From: Tamarix chinensis
Lineage: Eukaryota; Streptophyta; Magnoliopsida; Caryophyllales; Tamaricaceae
Length of the DNA: 64,000 nucleotides
Direction: 5' to 3'
Assembly: GCA_030549775.1 (NCBI GenBank)
Contig: CM060177.1
Coordinates: 69,496,638-69,560,637, forward strand
This document shows, piece by piece, positions 1-13,019 of the stretch (positions are counted from its first letter, which is position 1; the number at the start of each line of letters is the position of its first letter). The notes beneath the pieces are model-generated. The model was not told the origin of the DNA. It was given only the letters and a program-made list of their open reading frames with translations, and did not search any database. The position numbers and the translations under genes were made by a program.

Positions 1-615
1 CATTGTATATGTTGATATATATATGTGGTGAAATGATATGGAATGCAATGTAATGTGTTGTGACCCTTTAAGACATGCATGTGAGGATGTTTAATGTGGT
101 ATTTTGTGGGGGAAAAGGATGAAAAAGGAGAATGGGGAAATAATTTGACCAAGGTGAGTAAGTTGACTAAGGGGTGTGAGTTGACCTAAGTATTTTAATG
201 ATCCATGAGTGAAAGAATAAAATAGGGATTTTAAATAAAATAAAAGAGTGGAAGAATATAGGGCTTCATGTGGGAAAATATATGGTTTTTCCTAGGAGAA
301 TCTAATCTATAGTGTTGCATGGGAGAATCTAATATATGGTTTTGTATGCAATAATTTAATCTATGGTGTTGCATAGAGGAATCAAATCTATGGTTTCATA
401 TGGGAGAATCAAAGTACATAAGGAATAATCTAGTGTTTCGCATGAAAGAATCTATGGATGTGCATGGGAGAATCTAGGGTTTTGTATGGTAGAATCTATG
501 GTTTTGCATGGGAGAATCTAGGGTTTTGCATGGCAGAATCTATGGTTTTGCATGGGAGAATCTAGAGTTTTACATGGAGGAATCTAGGGTTTTGTATGGA
601 TGGATCTAGGGTTAC
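1..615 (-). mobile_element. Fragment of the large TGTAACACCCC-type LTR, reverse orientation
   Basis: Read on the minus strand this stretch resembles the middle of LTR B (about 8,900-9,420): the same words for 'tctcccacacaaa', the same tract of repeated 'ccctagattctcc' units and the same flanking sequence before the minisatellite. No coding domain is visible. The left end lies outside the window. Orientation switches to plus at about 615-640, so this is the junction of two oppositely oriented LTR pieces. Confidence 0.6.
290..615. repeat. Minisatellite, unit about 22 bp
   Basis: Tandem units of the form 'agaatctagggttttgcatgg', alternating 'ctaggg' and 'ctatgg' versions, are imperfect at the left and cleanest at about 440-600. 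It is the inverted, diverged counterpart of the repeat at 8,940-9,240. Confidence 0.75.
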
Positions 616-2009
616 ATGGTATATAAATATAAGATACAACTAGACCTAATTCAAGAAATCTTTTACTTTAAGTAATTAGTGTCTTATTCATGTCTTATTG
701 GTTTAGATATCACACACAACCATATAAAACCCATGTATGACTCCTAGCCTACTACCACCTTGGGCTAACCTTGCCCCAAGGAAACTCTAATTTCCTAAGT
801 CTAAGGTATCCTCACTCCCAATGATCCTTTGAATCCCCAAATTATCAACTAAACCAAACATGTCATTAGGAACCCCATTTATGCATAGGTCATAGCCTAA
901 TTCCCCATTCCTCACACATTGATACAACTAGCCCTTAGGGTTACCTCTTGAAACCCTAGTTTAACCCATATGGGCCTAACTCCTTCTCTACTACATATTT
1001 AGCCTTAAACTCCCACAACCATGCATACGTCACCATGATTATCTATCCCCTAAAATTTTTTATCCTAACTCCTTCATTTCACACATACTATAACATCCTC
1101 CACAAAGGAACTCCCTCAAAACCCTATTATCCCTTTAGTAGTTGTATCCACTCCTATATATCCCACCTAACCATTAGACTTAACACACATTCACCTCAAA
1201 AGCATGTCCAACATCATAGCTTAGAGGTACAACCCAACTCCCCATATCCTACATGTGATAATGATCTACGTAAAACCCCCAAAATCATAATTCACCCCCT
1301 TAGTACTTTCTCATCTCCTACCATCCAAAGACTCACCCATTTTTTCCAACTATCTAACAACACCATCATCTCCCCCCATAACCATCCTCAACAACCACCT
1401 CTCCCTTAGTTACCCCAAGATATAGCCATATTAAGTTTGACTCACCCCTTACATGATCAACCCTCTCCATGCAATATTTGCCCTAATCCCCTTTTATAAT
1501 TATCATATTTATTATTTAAAATTTTACCAATGAATATTTAGCCAACTTTGTCCCTAGGGCTTCCCCATATGCAGCTTCCCACAATATTAATCTAAAATTC
1601 CATTAGGTCTCCAAAATCTTATCTAAGCCTCATGGATTAAAATACAAGAATTTCTCAACAACCCTCAAAACATGCAATACCACATAATAGAGTTACACAA
1701 CAATATATGAATCAAATATTTAAGTCCACGCATACTCTTACTTTAGATCCTTACAAGCTAAGCAGCATAAACAACCCTAAAACATTTATGTTTCATGCAA
1801 TTATTCACTTATTGCATAACATAACCACATAAGCACAAAAGTCTAACTATAATTCTATCTTTATTGAAATGACTCTATTCTTGAAGCAATAAAATTATAC
1901 ATCTCCTCCTCTATGGACACCAAAATAGTACCTAAAAATGGAAATACCCAACTTAGGCTAACTTATCATTTTTCTATCTTTTCCCCTTTTTCCTTTCCTT
2001 AAATAAAAT

Positions 2010-2048
2010 AATGATGATGACGATGATGATGATGATGATGATGATGAT
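2010..2048. repeat. (GAT)n microsatellite
   Basis: About 13 units of gat/atg with one interruption (gac), inside LTR-derived DNA. Confidence 0.85.
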
Positions 2049-3165
2049 AGTAATGAATTTAATTAAAAGAAGTTCAAAATAGATGAAAGGAAAGTGGTGT
2101 GGCTAGAATAGGAAAGAGGAGTGGAGGGTGGCACTGCGATGACCTAAAATGGAGTTAGTTTTGGTTAGGAAAAGAGTGGGCTTAGTTCTTTGGGGGTTGT
2201 GGGTGGTGTTAGCACTAGGTAGGCTAGTGGGAGGGGAGGTGGGTTAGGGCAGCAACCATGGTGGCATAGCCGGGAGGGAGGGAGGAGAAGGAGGGGAAAA
2301 GATGGTGGAGAGGGTTGGCTGCATAGGGTAGGCACCTATGCAGAAGGTGGCGGTGTGGTGGTAGTGCAGAGAGAGGGAAATTAGCCAATAGTGGTGGTGG
2401 AATGATGTGACATAGGGTGGCACAACCTACCCACTTCGAAAGATCAAGGAGAAGAAAGGAAGGGGAGAAAGAGGGGTGAGGGGCTTAGTAAGTGTAGAGA
2501 GATGTAAGGAAATGATGGGAGTGGAGCTTGGGCACTGGCATGGCCTGGTTGTGGTAGTTGAGACAAATGAAGGTAGGAGTAGCAAAATAGTGTAAGGGAG
2601 GATCAACGAGGAAGAAGGAGAGGAGAGGTAGAGCTAGGGGTAGTTATAGGCAACTAGGGAAAGGGAAAGGGAGGGAGGAGGTTAGTTGGTGACAATCATG
2701 TGTGGGTGAAAAAATGGTAACTAGGGTTGCTCGCGGGTTTGTAGAACAGGAGATAGGGGACAAGGAGAGAAAGGAAAAAGGAGAAAGAAGGGAAGGGAAG
2801 GACAAAAGGGCAAAAGAAGAAAAAGAGAAGGGAGATTGGGCCATCGCCCAGGGGAAAGGAAAGCGAGGAGGGGGAAGGGGCGATGGGCTACTCGGGGAGA
2901 AGGGAAAGAAGAGAAGGGGGTGCTTAGGTAGCTGCAACATAGCCCAAGTTGGGGGAGAAGAAAGAAAATAAAAGAAAAAGAAAAACAAAGGAGAAAAGAA
3001 AAAAAAGGAAGAAAAAGGGAAAAGAAAAAAAAAAGAAAAGGAGATGGTGATATTTTTGGGTTTTGGGGAAATTAATAAAATAATTAAAAATATTATATTT
3101 ACATATAATTTATTTTAGGTTAATAAATTTAAGTAATTCTTCTAAATAATAAATTTTCAATATCA

Positions 3166-3166
<1 letters not shown>

Positions 3167-3231
<65 letters not shown>
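3167..3231. repeat. (ATT)n microsatellite
   Basis: About 21 uninterrupted att units just before the end of LTR copy D. Confidence 0.95.
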
Positions 3232-3289
3232 GTATACCTATATTTTATTTTATTATTATATTATTCTTAGGGAAAATTTTGGAGTATTA

Positions 3290-4209
3290 TAATGGTTCCA
3301 TTTGTTTAGCAATATGCATCAACACTTCCAACCCTAGATTACACAAATAGCAATTATAGTATTTTTAACCCTAATCAGCTATTCTTTCTTTTATGGTATT
3401 CATCTCAACCCTAACTACCATGCAATGATAATCATATCGTGACAATTACATCATAACTTGAAAAGATTACAAACCCTAATAAAAACTCTAGCCATGCATA
3501 CATTAACCATTTAAAATATTACACAAGCATATAACTAACTTAAAAACAAATCAAACTCATGTACTATCTATATAGTATATTATCATCACATCATGAATTT
3601 AATAAAACTTGGATAATATAAAACCCCAACATGATTCTAAATAAAAACAATCCTAACATGCTCACACATGAATTCTAAAATCTCATGAGTGATTGGATTT
3701 ACCTAAATCTAAAGAACACAAAAGGCACAAAAGACCATCTTCTCCACGACACCATAAAGATCAATTAAGAAATTAACACCCAAAAAAACATTAGAATTTA
3801 GTATAACACAATAATAACCCAAAATTAACTAAAAGAAATTTAGACAAACGGTTAGAAAATAACTGGCGCAAAGGAGGACTATATAAGGTAACAACGTATA
3901 AAGGGCACAAAGTCACGGAGGATAAGGGGGCAACAACACTTGTTTTTGTTGTAATGAGGGGAACAAAGACACTTGTATCCATTTCTAGGGGTAGGTTCGG
4001 CAGTTGTTACCACAACCAAGGGAGGAAGAATGATGGTGTTTACCACAACGAGGAGGGGTGTCATGGTGGGAATGGGTGTTGCTGCAAATGAAATAAATAG
4101 ATGGTGTGGGTGTAGAAGGGGGGAGATATTAAGTGAGGAGTGCTGCCATTAGGAGGTGATGAATGGAAAGAATGACCAAAGCTAAGGGGAATATTTTAGT
4201 AACATGCCA
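3290..4209. mobile_element. Degraded LTR-like DNA without coding content
   Basis: A plus-oriented text resembling the region before the GC-rich block of LTR A ('gattggatttacc' at about 3,690 compared with 'gggatttaacgattacc' at 14,335), followed by a short purine-rich block (3,900-4,180). I see no gene. Small open frames on the minus strand at 3,790-4,064 are composition shadows. It may be the continuation of an older LTR interrupted by copy D, but no target duplication could be assigned. Confidence 0.35.
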
Positions 4210-6124
4210 AAATTTTGTAACCTAAAATTTGAACTCTTAGCCTTTTATAATAAAACTTAACCCTTAAATATTAATTGAATTATTTTTTTAATCCTCTACC
4301 CACAAACCCAAATAAATTCTTTGATAATTTATCTAAATTATTTTATCTTTCTATTTTTTATTTAAATCAACCCTAGATTGATAATTTTACTTGGTTAATT
4401 TTTTTTAATCGAATACCCTAAATCTAGATAAATTAATATTATCTTAATCATAAACCTAACCCTAAATTTATTTATTTATTTTTCCTTTTTTTCTTCATCT
4501 TTCTTTTCCTTCCCTACACCTCAATCCACTTTCATTTTTCTTTCCTTCCCTCCCCTAACCTCCTTTGTTGCACCTAACCCTCCATCTTTTTTTTTTCTCT
4601 CCCCTTAACCTACACTACCCAACCCAACCTACCTTTATTTTATTTCTCTCTTCCCCAATCTTCCTAGCCTAGCCCATTTGTCTTTCTTTTATTCTCCTTC
4701 ACCCTTACCTGTCTTGCAACCCAAACACACCCCTATCCACTCCCCTTTATACGCCACCCCTTGCCTAAGCCTTGCACCTCGCCTATCTCCCTTTTCTCTT
4801 CAAGCCCAAAAAACTCTTTCCCTTTTCCCTCACGTGCCTCATTTCCCTTTCATTTCTAGCTCCTGTGACCAACTTCCCTAGCCTATGCCAACCTTCACCT
4901 ATAACTCCTACAACCCTGCACCACCAACTTTGCCACTACCTACTCTCGTCTACCTACCCTACGCACTTAAATTGACCCATTTCCTTGTTCATTTTCCCTT
5001 CCCTTTTACCCCTAAATATATGCATGCATGTACACACACAAACTACACTCTTTTCTCCTCTTTTCATCCAAACACATCCCCTAACCCTGCTCCTTTTCTA
5101 GACTAACTCCCCATCTTTGTTTCCTTTCCCATCACCACCACTAACCCTCACCACCATTACCTTCCTTTCTTCTTCATATCCCATATCCTTCTCCATCTAC
5201 ATCCCCTACCTCTATTTTATTTGCTTAGCACCATCACATAACCCTTGACCCCTACTCCTCCTTTTATTTTTCTTCTTCCCCAACCTTAGATATTAAGCTA
5301 CCCTTTTCCACCTTATATTCTCTCTATTTTTCTTTCTCACACCACCACTACCTCCCTATATTTCTTTTCCCTCACCATAAAATAAACCTTTCGACTTCTT
5401 CCTTTAGCTCCATCTCCCTCCTCATTACAACCCTCACTTTTCTTCTTCTCTCGATTATACCATCTCTTCCTTGCAACCCCTGTACCCCCTTTTCTTTTCC
5501 TAACCCACAAAAATCCCACCCCAACTACTAGCTCTACCACCCATTAACTAGCCATCACCGCCTCTAACTATCACTAGGCACCTCCCCTATCACCTCCACC
5601 CAACCAAGCAACGCCCTCTATAAGCTCCCAACCATAACCCACTTATGCTGCATAAGCACTATGAGTTTGCAATTACAATTTTTACCCATTTTTAATGTAA
5701 GGTTTGGTACTTTTATATTTAACAAATAGTTTAATGCAAAATATTATTTTATTGATTATTAATATAGTAATTATGGTATTGTTTTTAGGTATAAAAGTAT
5801 TATTAGAGAATCCTAATTGTGCTTTTATAGAAAATTAGGTAATCCTTGTACTCTAATAAAATATTCAGATATCATATGATAGCGCATCAGGGTTTTGATG
5901 TACAAGATTTAATTGAGCATGTTTGGTATAGTATAATTTTTTTTTAAAGGTGTTAGCGTGATTATTAAAATTATGCGTCCTAGGGATAATATGGTCATTT
6001 AGGCATATTGTGATATTTAACTTAGTAAGAATGCTTAATATGTCTCAGTTATTGTTTATTATGGAGACGAGTGATTTGAAGTTTCGAAAATGCATATTTT
6101 AGCATGATGATGATGACGATGATG

Positions 6125-6203
<79 letters not shown>

Positions 6204-6876
6204 GTCCTAAGGGTATTATGGTCATTTTACTTGAGTCATGATAAATATTATTATAAGCATGAATAATACGTATTATTTATTGTTGAGCATATGGAAATGT
6301 GGTTTGATATTCTAGGAACGCATGTTAAGATTTTACGTGCAAAATCATGTTTGTAGGCAAAATGGTCATTTAGAGTATCTAGTAGTTTATTTGCATATTA
6401 AATGATTTAATTATTTTATTTTAATATTTTCATGATTATTTAATAAAATAAATGAAATTAGTATTTAAAATAGATGATAATGTAGATATTTTAGCCTCAA
6501 GGGCATTCTAGTTATTTTTTGCCTAAAGTGTGTAAGTGTGAATAATTAAGTCTAGGATGTCTTTAGTATATTTTTAATGATTAAACTTGGTATTGAAATT
6601 GATTATGATTGTCTCGAATGTTTGGAAATGAGTTAAAGTGGTTAAATATGAAAATTGGATCTATATGATTAATATGTGATTTTATGGTTATATTAATAAA
6701 ATACTAATACTTAAACGAAAGACCTTGAGATCAATAATAGTGGCTCTTTAGAGGTCTCTACATTAAATTTGTAGTTTAGCTCATGGTTGATTATGAATTA
6801 TTGCTGGTGTAGATTAGTGTCGCAATCAAGCCTTATATATTACTCTATTTAGTTCTATGATCTTATAGAAAGTATG
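4210..6876 (-). mobile_element. Old large LTR, copy E, segment 1 (3' part)
   Basis: Reverse orientation of the LTR family: AT-rich tail first (4,210-4,480), then the pyrimidine-rich complement of the purine block (4,480-5,640), then a microsatellite and 'ggtcattt' words matching the reverse complement of the 'aaattacc' repeat seen in LTR A. The segment is cut at 6,876 by insertion of LTR A. It resumes at 16,316 and finishes at 23,392. The exact left boundary is uncertain. No coding domain. Confidence 0.5.
6124..6201. repeat. (ATT)n microsatellite
   Basis: About 25 att units with one 'agt' interruption, preceded by a short (GAT)n run at 6,100-6,123. Confidence 0.95.
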
Positions 6877-6877
6877 T

Positions 6878-6972
6878 GTAACACCCCCAAAATTCACTAC
6901 TAAAAAATTTCGTTTAATTAAAAGAAAATTAGCATAAGCAAAATAATAAACCGTGAATTCTGGGGATATTAT
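6878..6972. repeat. Terminal inverted-repeat hairpin of LTR A
   Basis: The left arm 6,878-6,897 and right arm 6,953-6,972 are inverted repeats matching at 16 of 20 positions. See the homologous hairpins in LTRs B and C. Confidence 0.7.
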
Positions 6973-7312
6973 CACCACACTTAGTACCAGACCGATTCAC
7001 TCATACCGTTCCGGTACCAAATGCTAAGGCTAAAAGGTAAAATAAAATTTTATGAGAAACTTAAGTATATATAAATCAGAGAAGTGCAATAAACAATTTA
7101 TGAAAGTAAAATCCAATAACGATGGTTACAAAATAACAAATACATTGAATTTAAAGAGATAAATTAAAACCCTAGTAGTTCTAGATAGTTCCTTACGCTC
7201 TTTCCCGAGGCTTACTTGATTAGCACCGAACGCGACCTATAAGGGGCACTGTCCATTGAATAGGTAGGGGCCCCACAAAGGGAACCCTTCAGTACTACAG
7301 TATTGAGTAATT

Positions 7313-7388
7313 GTAACACCCCAAAATTCACTACTTTTTTTTAAGCGGAAGAATTTAAATTAAAACCCGTGAATTCTGGGGATGTTAC
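7313..7388. repeat. Terminal inverted-repeat hairpin of LTR B
   Basis: Left arm 7,313-7,331 and right arm 7,369-7,388 pair with one single-base bulge and one mismatch across about 19 bp. Confidence 0.75.
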
Positions 7389-8039
7389 CGCCACACTTAA
7401 TACCAAACCGGTTCTCTCCGACTGTTTCAGTACCAAGTGCTAAGGCTAAGAAAAGATTAACAATCAATTATAAAATTAAGACAAACTAAATTTCAAATAA
7501 TCATTTAACGGTTGTAAAACAAAATCAGAGTACGCATCAAGAATTGTAATTCATTTCCAAAAGAGAATTAAACTTACAACCGATAAAAGGTCTAATTGAA
7601 ATACTTAATGCACGGAAATAAATCAAAAAGGACAAATGTGATACAAAAGAATACACAAAGAAATAAATCGCATAAAGAGATAATATGGCCACGTCACTCT
7701 CGCGAACTTTGAGCCAAAACATGCTCAACACTTAGCCCCGACTGATGTCTCGCCCACCTGCACAAAGTCAGAAGGGCATACTACTCGTGGGAATGAGCAA
7801 CACCCATAAAAAGGGTGATCAGTACGCTACATACTGAGTAAGTTAACTGAGCACTAAGGCCAACACATAAGCACATAATCCATGTAGAATAATAGAAGGG
7901 CATAATCCAACATAACAACATAAAGGCATATGAACAATTCAGGTAAAAGTACAAAGGCCCATTTATAGTCTGGATTAACTACTTAATTAATCTTTTATCG
8001 GAAGTCGACACACACTATACCTTTTATCAAATCCATGTA

Positions 8040-8420
8040 AGTACAAGAACACCCCACTATTATTACCGGTGGGCCGGTCACTTGCGGGACAAAGTCCACA
8101 CTACTATTATTCGCCGGTGGATCGGTCATTTGCAGGACAATAGTCCACACTACTATTCCTTACTAGTGGATCGACTGGTTCCTGCTCACATGATGTTCCA
8201 CTGTAAGTAATTAGTATCTTTTAAGTGTCTTAGCAAACTCTAATTTGTGTTTATTGAGCTCGAGTCACCCCACTATTATTGCCGGTGGGCTGGTCACTTG
8301 CAGGACAAAGTCCACACCACTATTTTTCGCCGGTGGATTGGTCACTTATAGGGTAAAAACCCTAACCACTATTTCTAATCGGTAGATCGGCTGAACCCGG
8401 CTCAATAACCTTCCACTTTA
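8040..8420. repeat. LTR-internal subrepeat block (B), 'cactattattgccggtgg' type
   Basis: Repeated units of about 50-70 bp, each holding 'cactatta' and a '(c/g)cggtgg..cggtc' core, followed by 'ccactgtaagtaattagtatctt'-like spacers. The same block occurs at 12,325-12,690 and 17,870-18,235. Confidence 0.8.
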
Positions 8421-8939
8421 AATGATTAGTGTCTTAAGTATCTTATGCAAAGCTTTCGCCCTGGACATGCATGAATCATCACACAACACAAATCATAAAT
8501 TCTACCATCATAATTACACTTTAATCGCCAATTACACATGATACAACAAAAACCCTAAGCAGCCACACCAAACCCTAATCAACCACAACAAACCATAGTT
8601 AACCACTCCAAGCCCTATTTAACCACAACAACCAAAATTAGCCATTCCACACTTTAGTTAACCACAACAAACCACAATTAGCCACTCCAACCCTAGTTAA
8701 TCACAACAACCCATAGTTAATCACTCCAAACCCTAATTCAGCCTCCTTCATACCCTTATAGTGCTCCACGTACTATTTTCCATCTAAAATGTTCAAACAC
8801 CCAAATAACACTTGCATTATCTTCCTTATATCCCAAATCAACCCTTCATATGTAAATTTCATACCCATGCAGACATTAACCTTCCCATGCAAACCTTCAA
8901 ACTTTTTCATGTAAACCCTAAAATCCTACGTGAAACCCT

Positions 8940-9240
8940 AAATTCAACCATGCAACCCTAGATTCTTCCATATCATTATAACCCTAGATTCATCCATACA
9001 GAACCTTAAATTCAATCCATACACAACAAAAAATTCATCCTTACCAAGCCCTAAAATATATCCTCTCATACAAAACCCTCGATTAGATTCTTCCATACAA
9101 AACAATAAATTATATTCTCCCACACAAAAACATAAATTAGATTCTTTCATATAAAACCATAAATTAGATTCCCCCACATAAAACCATAAATTAGATTCTC
9201 CCATATAAAATCATAAAAATCATAAATCTGATTCTCCCAC
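8940..9240. repeat. Minisatellite of LTR B, unit about 27 bp
   Basis: Tandem units of 'ccataaattagattctccc' followed by 'acataaaa'. Some units are diverged at the left. It occupies the place where LTR C has a different 20-bp repeat. Confidence 0.75.
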
Positions 9241-9639
9241 ACGAAACCCTAAAATTCTCCATTTTACTCTTCCACTCTTGAATCATTAAAGTAATTAGGT
9301 CAACTCACTTCCCTTGGTCAACCTCTTTAGCCAGCTTCCTTTTTCATCCTTTCTCCCACACAAAGCACATCAACTCCCTCAGATGCATATTTTACAGGAT
9401 CACAACATATATCATCATATATACATAATACACATGCCATGTAAACACACAAAACATACTTCAATTCCATGCCATACCATATACGACATAAATAATGATG
9501 ATAGACACATGATACATAACATGCGAAGCACATAATGCATATAAACACACAAAAGGCCTTAGCACCCCTTACCTGAAATGACACCGGTCTTAGAGCACGC
9601 TCCTACACCTCCTTAGGGCTTTGACCAAATAATAAGATA

Positions 9640-9956
9640 CTAATAAAAATAACATTAATAAAATTCTAACTTTGCTAAAGATATAGAAATAATATAAATA
9701 TTATAAAAGTTGATAATATAGGGTTAAATACTTTACCCTAATAATAATAATGATACTAAAAATAATATCAATGAGAATATAAATAAGAATAATAATAATA
9801 GTAACAATACTAATAATAAAAGGGACATTATTCAAAAACAAAGTTAAATAAAGGCTTCAGCCCCTTCTCAAAAATAATACTAATAATAATATTAGTAAGA
9901 TAAATAACAAAATTTAGTAATAATAATAATAATAATGGAATAGTAAAAATAACAAT

Positions 9957-10010
<54 letters not shown>

Positions 10011-10340
10011 AATAATAATAATAATAATAGAAAAATTAATAGTAAAGTAGTTGTAATATTAATAAAGAAATAATTATAATAGTAATTCAAAATAGTGATA
10101 ATAAAAAGTAATTATAATTATAATAATAATAATAACATATTAATATTAATAATAGTAATAATAGAATTAATAAGAAGAATAGAAATAAAATCGAATTAGA
10201 AATACAATAGGGCTTCAGACTTCAACATAAATAATAATAAAAACATTAATACTAATAATAATAATAATAGATATTAAAAATATAAATAATAATAATAATA
10301 CTAATAATAATAGTATTTATATGAAAATAATTGAAATAAA
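9640..10340. repeat. AAT/AAC microsatellite-rich tract
   Basis: A long purine-rich low-complexity tract in LTR B with many (AAT)n runs. A clean (AAC)n array of about 19 units runs from 9,952 to 10,008 and grades into (AAT)n. Confidence 0.9.
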
Positions 10341-10991
10341 ATAATTTAAGGGTTGTAAAAATAGGGAAAATGGCTGAGAGGGTATAGGGTTCAACCTTAG
10401 ACTGGCGGGGATAAGCGACACCAGCGGTGGTGCACGAAGGCAGCGGTGGAGGCTAGAAAAAGAGAAGAAAAGAGGGAAATTTGCATGCTGGGAAAAAGCT
10501 AAGGAGAATTAAGGTGGGAGTTGGGGTGTTTAGGGTTGCCCAAAAGGAGGGGAACAGAATAGATGTGGTGGCGCAGCCAAAGGTGGCGGCACATGGCGGC
10601 GGTAGGTGGTGGCCGAATGGAGGAGAAGAAGAAAGAGAGAGGAGGAGAGGGAGAAAGAGGAAAAAAGAGGTAGGGGAAGGTAGAAGGTGATCTGCATGAT
10701 ATTTTAGAAGGTGAAAGAAGTGGCGGAAGCGACGGAAGAGGTGGATAAAGGTGGCGCAAAGGGTGGCGGAGCTGGAAAATAGGTTGGTCGACAAGGTTAC
10801 TTCGCACAGAAAGAATCGAGAGATATGAGACGTTTGGTTAGTTAGAGGGTGGTGCAAGGATGACACGGGTGGCCAGGAAGGGCAACGAAGCTAGCTGGAG
10901 GCGGCGGACAAGACGTCTAAAGGGGAGGCGGCGAAAATGATCATTTTTCTAGGTAGGTATTAAAAGCTCGACATAGGGCTGATTATGAGGG

Positions 10992-11000
10992 TATTTATAT
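10992..11000 (+). promoter_or_regulatory. TATA-like box in LTR B
   Basis: 'tatttatat' about 1.04 kb before the LTR end. LTR C has 'tatttatagg' about 1.0 kb before its end, and LTR A a decayed 'gtataggg' at about 15,099 in the same context. The conserved position suggests the LTR core promoter; transcription itself is not shown. Confidence 0.5.
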
Positions 11001-12324
11001 GGTTAGAAGGGAGTCTAGGGTTTTGTGGGTCGGTGAGGGGATAATGCAGTAGGGTTTTTGGTCGCCGGCGGCGAGGTTGGCCGGTGGCAACAATTTTCGA
11101 GGGAGGGGAATGCGCAGGGAAAAAAGGAGGAAAACACACGAGAAAAGGGGAGATGATTGGGTTTGTGTGGTCGCTCAATCAGGGGGAGAGATTGGAAGGA
11201 AAACCGCCGGTCAAAACGACCGTAACCGGCAGCGAAAAACCAGGGGGTGAGGCAGCGGAGTTGCAGGCTAGCGGCGTCGAGGAAGAAGAAGGAAGGAGAT
11301 GGGGGGCTGGACCGGTCGGTGCAGGGGAAAAGAAAAGAAAGAAGGGGAACCGGGCGGTCGGCGCGAGGTGAGAGTGAATTAAATGAAGTGACGCGCTTCG
11401 ATGGAAGAACACAGTAAAACGCAGCACAGAAGGGGAGGGAAGGAAGGAGGTCGTCGCGTGGCTGGGTTGGGCCAAAGGAAAAGAAAGAAAGAAAAAGAGG
11501 AACTGGGCCGCTGGGCTGGCCCAGTTCGGCGAGAAAAAAAAAAGAAAAAGAAAAGAAGAAGAAAGAAAAAGGAAAAAGGAAAAAAGGAAAAGAGAAAAAT
11601 AATTAGGTTAGGGCCAATTAAATTAATCTGAATATCTAGGATATTTAAAAATAATAATATTTAAATAAAATAATATTTAAATCTCTTTTTAGGCTAAATT
11701 AGGATTTTTAAAAGATTTTCCATAAATTCCATTTTAATTAGGAAAACACCCTAATTTTCTTCAATTAAATTATTTATAAAATTCCTATTAATTTGGAAAT
11801 ATTTTATCCTCCTTATTTCAAATAAAATAATTTATTTAATTAATTTCTAAAATAAAATCCTTAATTAGCTAAAATACCAAAACTTTTCTAATAAAAATTA
11901 TTTATTGTTTTCTTCTTAAATAGCCCTAATTAATTCCCTTTTATTTTAATAAAAATAATTTATTGAATTAAATTTTTCCAATAAAACCTTATTTAAATAT
12001 AATTTTTAAAATTAGAAATATTCGAGGCATTTCAGTAACCCTTTAAATACACACTTAAAAATAGGTCTGCAATGTCACATAAGAAATACTATTATATTCG
12101 CACATAACAATATGTGTAAACATGATATTCAAATCTGTATGAATTCACACATCCAACAAGTCAATCAGATATTCGTAGTGTATACTTAACATTCACTTTG
12201 TACATTCTCATACTTCACAAGTCAACCAATATCAACGGGCCATAATTATCAATCGATACTTTTCGGGCCTTAAGGCCATTAGTCCATCATTAATCAATCA
12301 TCTCAGATTATACATATCCGTGTG

Positions 12325-12690
12325 AGTGCGAGAACCCCACTATTATAGCTAGTGGAACAGTCGCGAGGGTACATACCCTGCCACTATTTTAACCGGTGGA
12401 ACGGTTGCGAGGGTAACATACCCTGCCACTATTATTTGCAGGTGGACCGGTCTGGCCCCGACTCATAAGGTGTTCCACTGTAAGTAATTAGTATCTTCCC
12501 CATGTCTTATCGATTTTACGTTTGGTTTGTTGAGCACGGAATCCCCCACTATTATAGCCGGTGGAACGATCACGATGGTACATGCCCTACCACTATTATA
12601 GCCAGTGGACCGGTAGCGAGGGTAACATACTCTGCCACTATTATTCGCCGGTGGACCGGTCTGGGTCCGGCTCAACATCTTCCTCTTTAA
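12325..12690. repeat. LTR-internal subrepeat block (A), 'cactattatagccggtgg' type
   Basis: Five or six units with 'ccactattat' and 'ggtgga(c/a)cggtc' cores, alternating with 'gcgagggtaacataccctg' spacers. Homologous to the blocks in LTRs B and C. Confidence 0.85.
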
Positions 12691-13019
12691 GTGATTAGTG
12701 TCTTAAACGTATCTTATTTGAAAGTATTTTACCCTTAACATGCATGGTCTAGAGGGCCACATCACATCATGTCATAACTTACGACATATCCATATTATCA
12801 CATACCAAAAGAGGACACATGAACGCATCTCGGTTCCAAGCCACGCCACATATGAAACAATAAAAATAATAGCATGCAAAACTAAACATAAAACTCATAT
12901 AGGGCATCTAAGGTATGTAGGACATATAGCACACATTCGATCTTAGCTACACCCTTACTCAGTTTAGGTTACCGAGCTATTTCCCCACACTTGTTATGCC
13001 ACTAATCACCCTTTGTAAT

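Larger units (their letters stand above)
640..3289 (+). mobile_element. 3' part of a large TGTAACACCCC-type LTR (copy D)
   Basis: Plus-oriented LTR material in the same order as LTRs A-C: a C-rich middle with many 'ccctaa' words, microsatellites, a purine-rich GC-richer block at about 2,100-3,050, and an AT-rich tail ending 'ttttggagtattata' at 3,289, which is like the end of LTR A ('ggggattata'). The 5' part is missing or lies across the reversed fragment at 1-615. Open frames here (for example 1,035-1,409 and the overlapping frames at 2,640-2,990) are low-complexity and not genes. Confidence 0.5.
7307..12039 (+). mobile_element. Solo LTR B nested in LTR A
   Basis: Begins TGTAACACCCC at 7,312 and ends 'ggcatttca' at 12,034, length 4,723 bp. 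Flanking bases GTAAT (7,307-7,311) and GTAAC (12,035-12,039) match at four of five. Internal order: hairpin, 'cactattattgccggtgg' subrepeats (8,040-8,420), 'aaccacaacaaacc' repeats (8,560-8,740), a minisatellite (8,940-9,240), AAT/AAC microsatellites (9,640-10,340), a TATA-like box (10,992), a GC-rich purine block to about 11,600 and an AT-rich tail. No coding domain. Frames in the purine block (10,450-11,630) are low-complexity. Confidence 0.87.

Noticed and set aside
290..615. CRISPR-like regularly spaced repeats
   Set aside because: Adjacent tandem units without unique spacers, in a plant LTR.
2644..2988. Antiparallel open frames of 89-114 codons
   Set aside because: Low-complexity purine-rich LTR sequence; no start context or domain.
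10450..11631. Several open frames of 70-137 codons
   Set aside because: Same purine-rich block in LTR B; Pro/Ser- or Lys/Glu-rich composition shadows.
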